Assembly: GCF_001905145.1 (NCBI RefSeq)
Contig: NZ_LWLB01000002.1
Coordinates: 66,883 to 130,882, forward strand
Direction of reading: 5' to 3'
DNA from: Nocardiopsis sp. TSRI0078
GTDB taxonomy: Bacteria > Actinomycetota > Actinomycetes > Streptosporangiales > Streptosporangiaceae
Length of the DNA stretch: 64,000 nt
The notes beneath the pieces were generated by a model. That model was not told the DNA's origin, ran no database searches, and worked only from the letters and a program-made list of their open reading frames with translations. Within the stretch, counting starts at the first letter, position 1. Each line of letters begins with the position of its first letter. Of this stretch, positions 63,231 through 64,000 are shown in pieces. The position numbers and the translations under genes were made by a program.

Positions 63231-64000
63231 GCGCGCAGTCTGCCAGGAGTGGAGGACGGCTGCGGTCCTGCACCCACGCGGATGCCCGCGTACACCAGGG
63301 CCGCCACCGCCTGGATTCCGGCCGCCACGGCCAGGCACACGGGCACGGACACCTCGGCCAGGGGGCCGGCGACGGCGGCGCCCAGGGCGAAGGCGGAGAT
63401 CTTCAGGCTGGCCCCGGTGGTGAAGACCTGGGAGCGCAGGTGCTCGGGGGCCTCACGGTGGCGGACCGCGAACAGCGAGGCCAGCTGGGGCCCCTCTGCA
63501 GCGCCCACCAGTGCGGCCCCCGCCAGGAGCAGGGCGGGGGAGGAGGCCAGGGCGGCCAGAGCCGTACCGGCGGCCTGTACCAGGACACAGGCCAGGACCA
63601 CCGTGTCCGGGCGCGCCCGCGGCGGCCTGCGGGCCAGTACCAGGTTGGCCAGCAGAGAGCACACGGCCATGCCCGACAGCAGCAGGGCCCCGCTCTCCTG
63701 GGAGCCCAGCAGGCGAAGGCCCGCCACGGGCGCGCACACCACCAGCATGCCCGTGCCCGCGACGGAGACCGCGGTCACCGCCGTGACCCGCAGCAGGGCC
63801 CGGTTGCCGAGCACCGCGCGCACCCCGCGGAGCAGGTCGGCCGCCACGGGCCCGGACACGGCACGGCGCGGTGCCCGTCCGGGCAGGGTCCAGGCGGCGG
63901 GCACGGCCAGGGCGAGGAGGAGCACGGCCGCGGCCACCGCCGCCCCGGCACCGGAGACGGCGGCGGCCACACCGGCCAGTGCCGGGCCGAGCAGGCCGGC
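63227..64000 (-). CDS. MFS transporter, N-terminus beyond the right edge
   Basis: The C-terminal 257 residues of a major facilitator protein; the frame is open to the window edge. At least seven hydrophobic helices are visible, with an MFS-type loop (LLANLVLARRPPRARPDTVV) between them and the last helix CLAVAAGIQAVAALVYAGIR. Substrate unknown. It is translationally coupled to the WYL regulator, which overlaps its stop by four bases and may control it. Confidence 0.85.
   Translation of the reverse strand, partial: AGLLGPALAGVAAAVSGAGAAVAAAVLLLALAVPAAWTLPGRAPRRAVSGPVAADLLRGVRAVLGNRALLRVTAVTAVSVAGTGMLVVCAPVAGLRLLGSQESGALLLSGMAVCSLLANLVLARRPPRARPDTVVLACVLVQAAGTALAALASSPALLLAGAALVGAAEGPQLASLFAVRHREAPEHLRSQVFTTGASLKISAFALGAAVAGPLAEVSVPVCLAVAAGIQAVAALVYAGIRVGAGPQPSSTPGRLRA

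Overview
The window is chromosomal DNA of a very high-GC actinomycete. GTG and TTG starts are common, and the gene mix is HxlR, LacI, TetR, XRE-cupin and WYL regulators, NarL-type two-component systems and many DUF families of Actinobacteria. The overall style is closest to Nocardiopsis or a relative; that placement is inference. Both edges cut genes: an enolase-superfamily enzyme on the left and an MFS transporter on the right. I saw no rRNA, tRNA, CRISPR array or intact insertion sequence.

Layout. 0-9.1 kb: small stress and metabolite modules, mostly a regulator divergent from an enzyme (HxlR/SnoaL-like/SDR, Rrf2/NmrA-like), a two-component pair whose response regulator is frameshifted, and a LacI regulator. 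9.1-17.5 kb: a carbohydrate cluster. An epimerase, a DUF6807 protein and two Gfo/Idh/MocA oxidoreductases lie on the minus strand, divergent from two sugar ABC permeases and a lipoprotein binding protein. Three matching 14-bp LacI-type operators tie the LacI gene to both arms. 17.5-20.3 kb: a lower-GC accessory patch with a small membrane protein and a tyrosine-recombinase remnant, then an EamA transporter. 20.3-25.8 kb: a membrane protein, a flavin oxidoreductase, two XRE-cupin regulators, a methyltransferase, a GNAT enzyme and an APH-like kinase. 25.8-28 kb: a winged-helix, zinc-motif protein preceded by three 33-bp direct repeats. 28.4-32.4 kb: NADP-glutamate dehydrogenase, aldo/keto reductase and a secreted purple-acid-phosphatase-like enzyme. 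32.4-36.5 kb: a mosaic of duplicated 3' gene ends flanking a lower-GC gene for a membrane-anchored secreted protein.

36.5-56 kb holds regulator-transporter or regulator-resistance pairs: TetR with a UvrA-like ABC ATPase sharing a 49-bp dyad, TetR with an acyltransferase, TetR with a GAP-family membrane protein, an ABC exporter, a second UvrA-like ATPase between two methyltransferases, and a FhuF-like iron-sulfur protein. 56-59.1 kb is a three-gene histidine kinase, response regulator and DUF4097 module. The last 5 kb has a third Gfo/Idh/MocA enzyme, a GNAT-like protein, a doubly frameshifted Uma2-type nuclease gene, and a WYL regulator overlapping an MFS gene.

Across the window, about sixteen genes start 6-7 bases after a TANNNT-like -10 hexamer and lack a Shine-Dalgarno, so leaderless transcription looks common. 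Strong GC-rich hairpins separate most convergent gene pairs.
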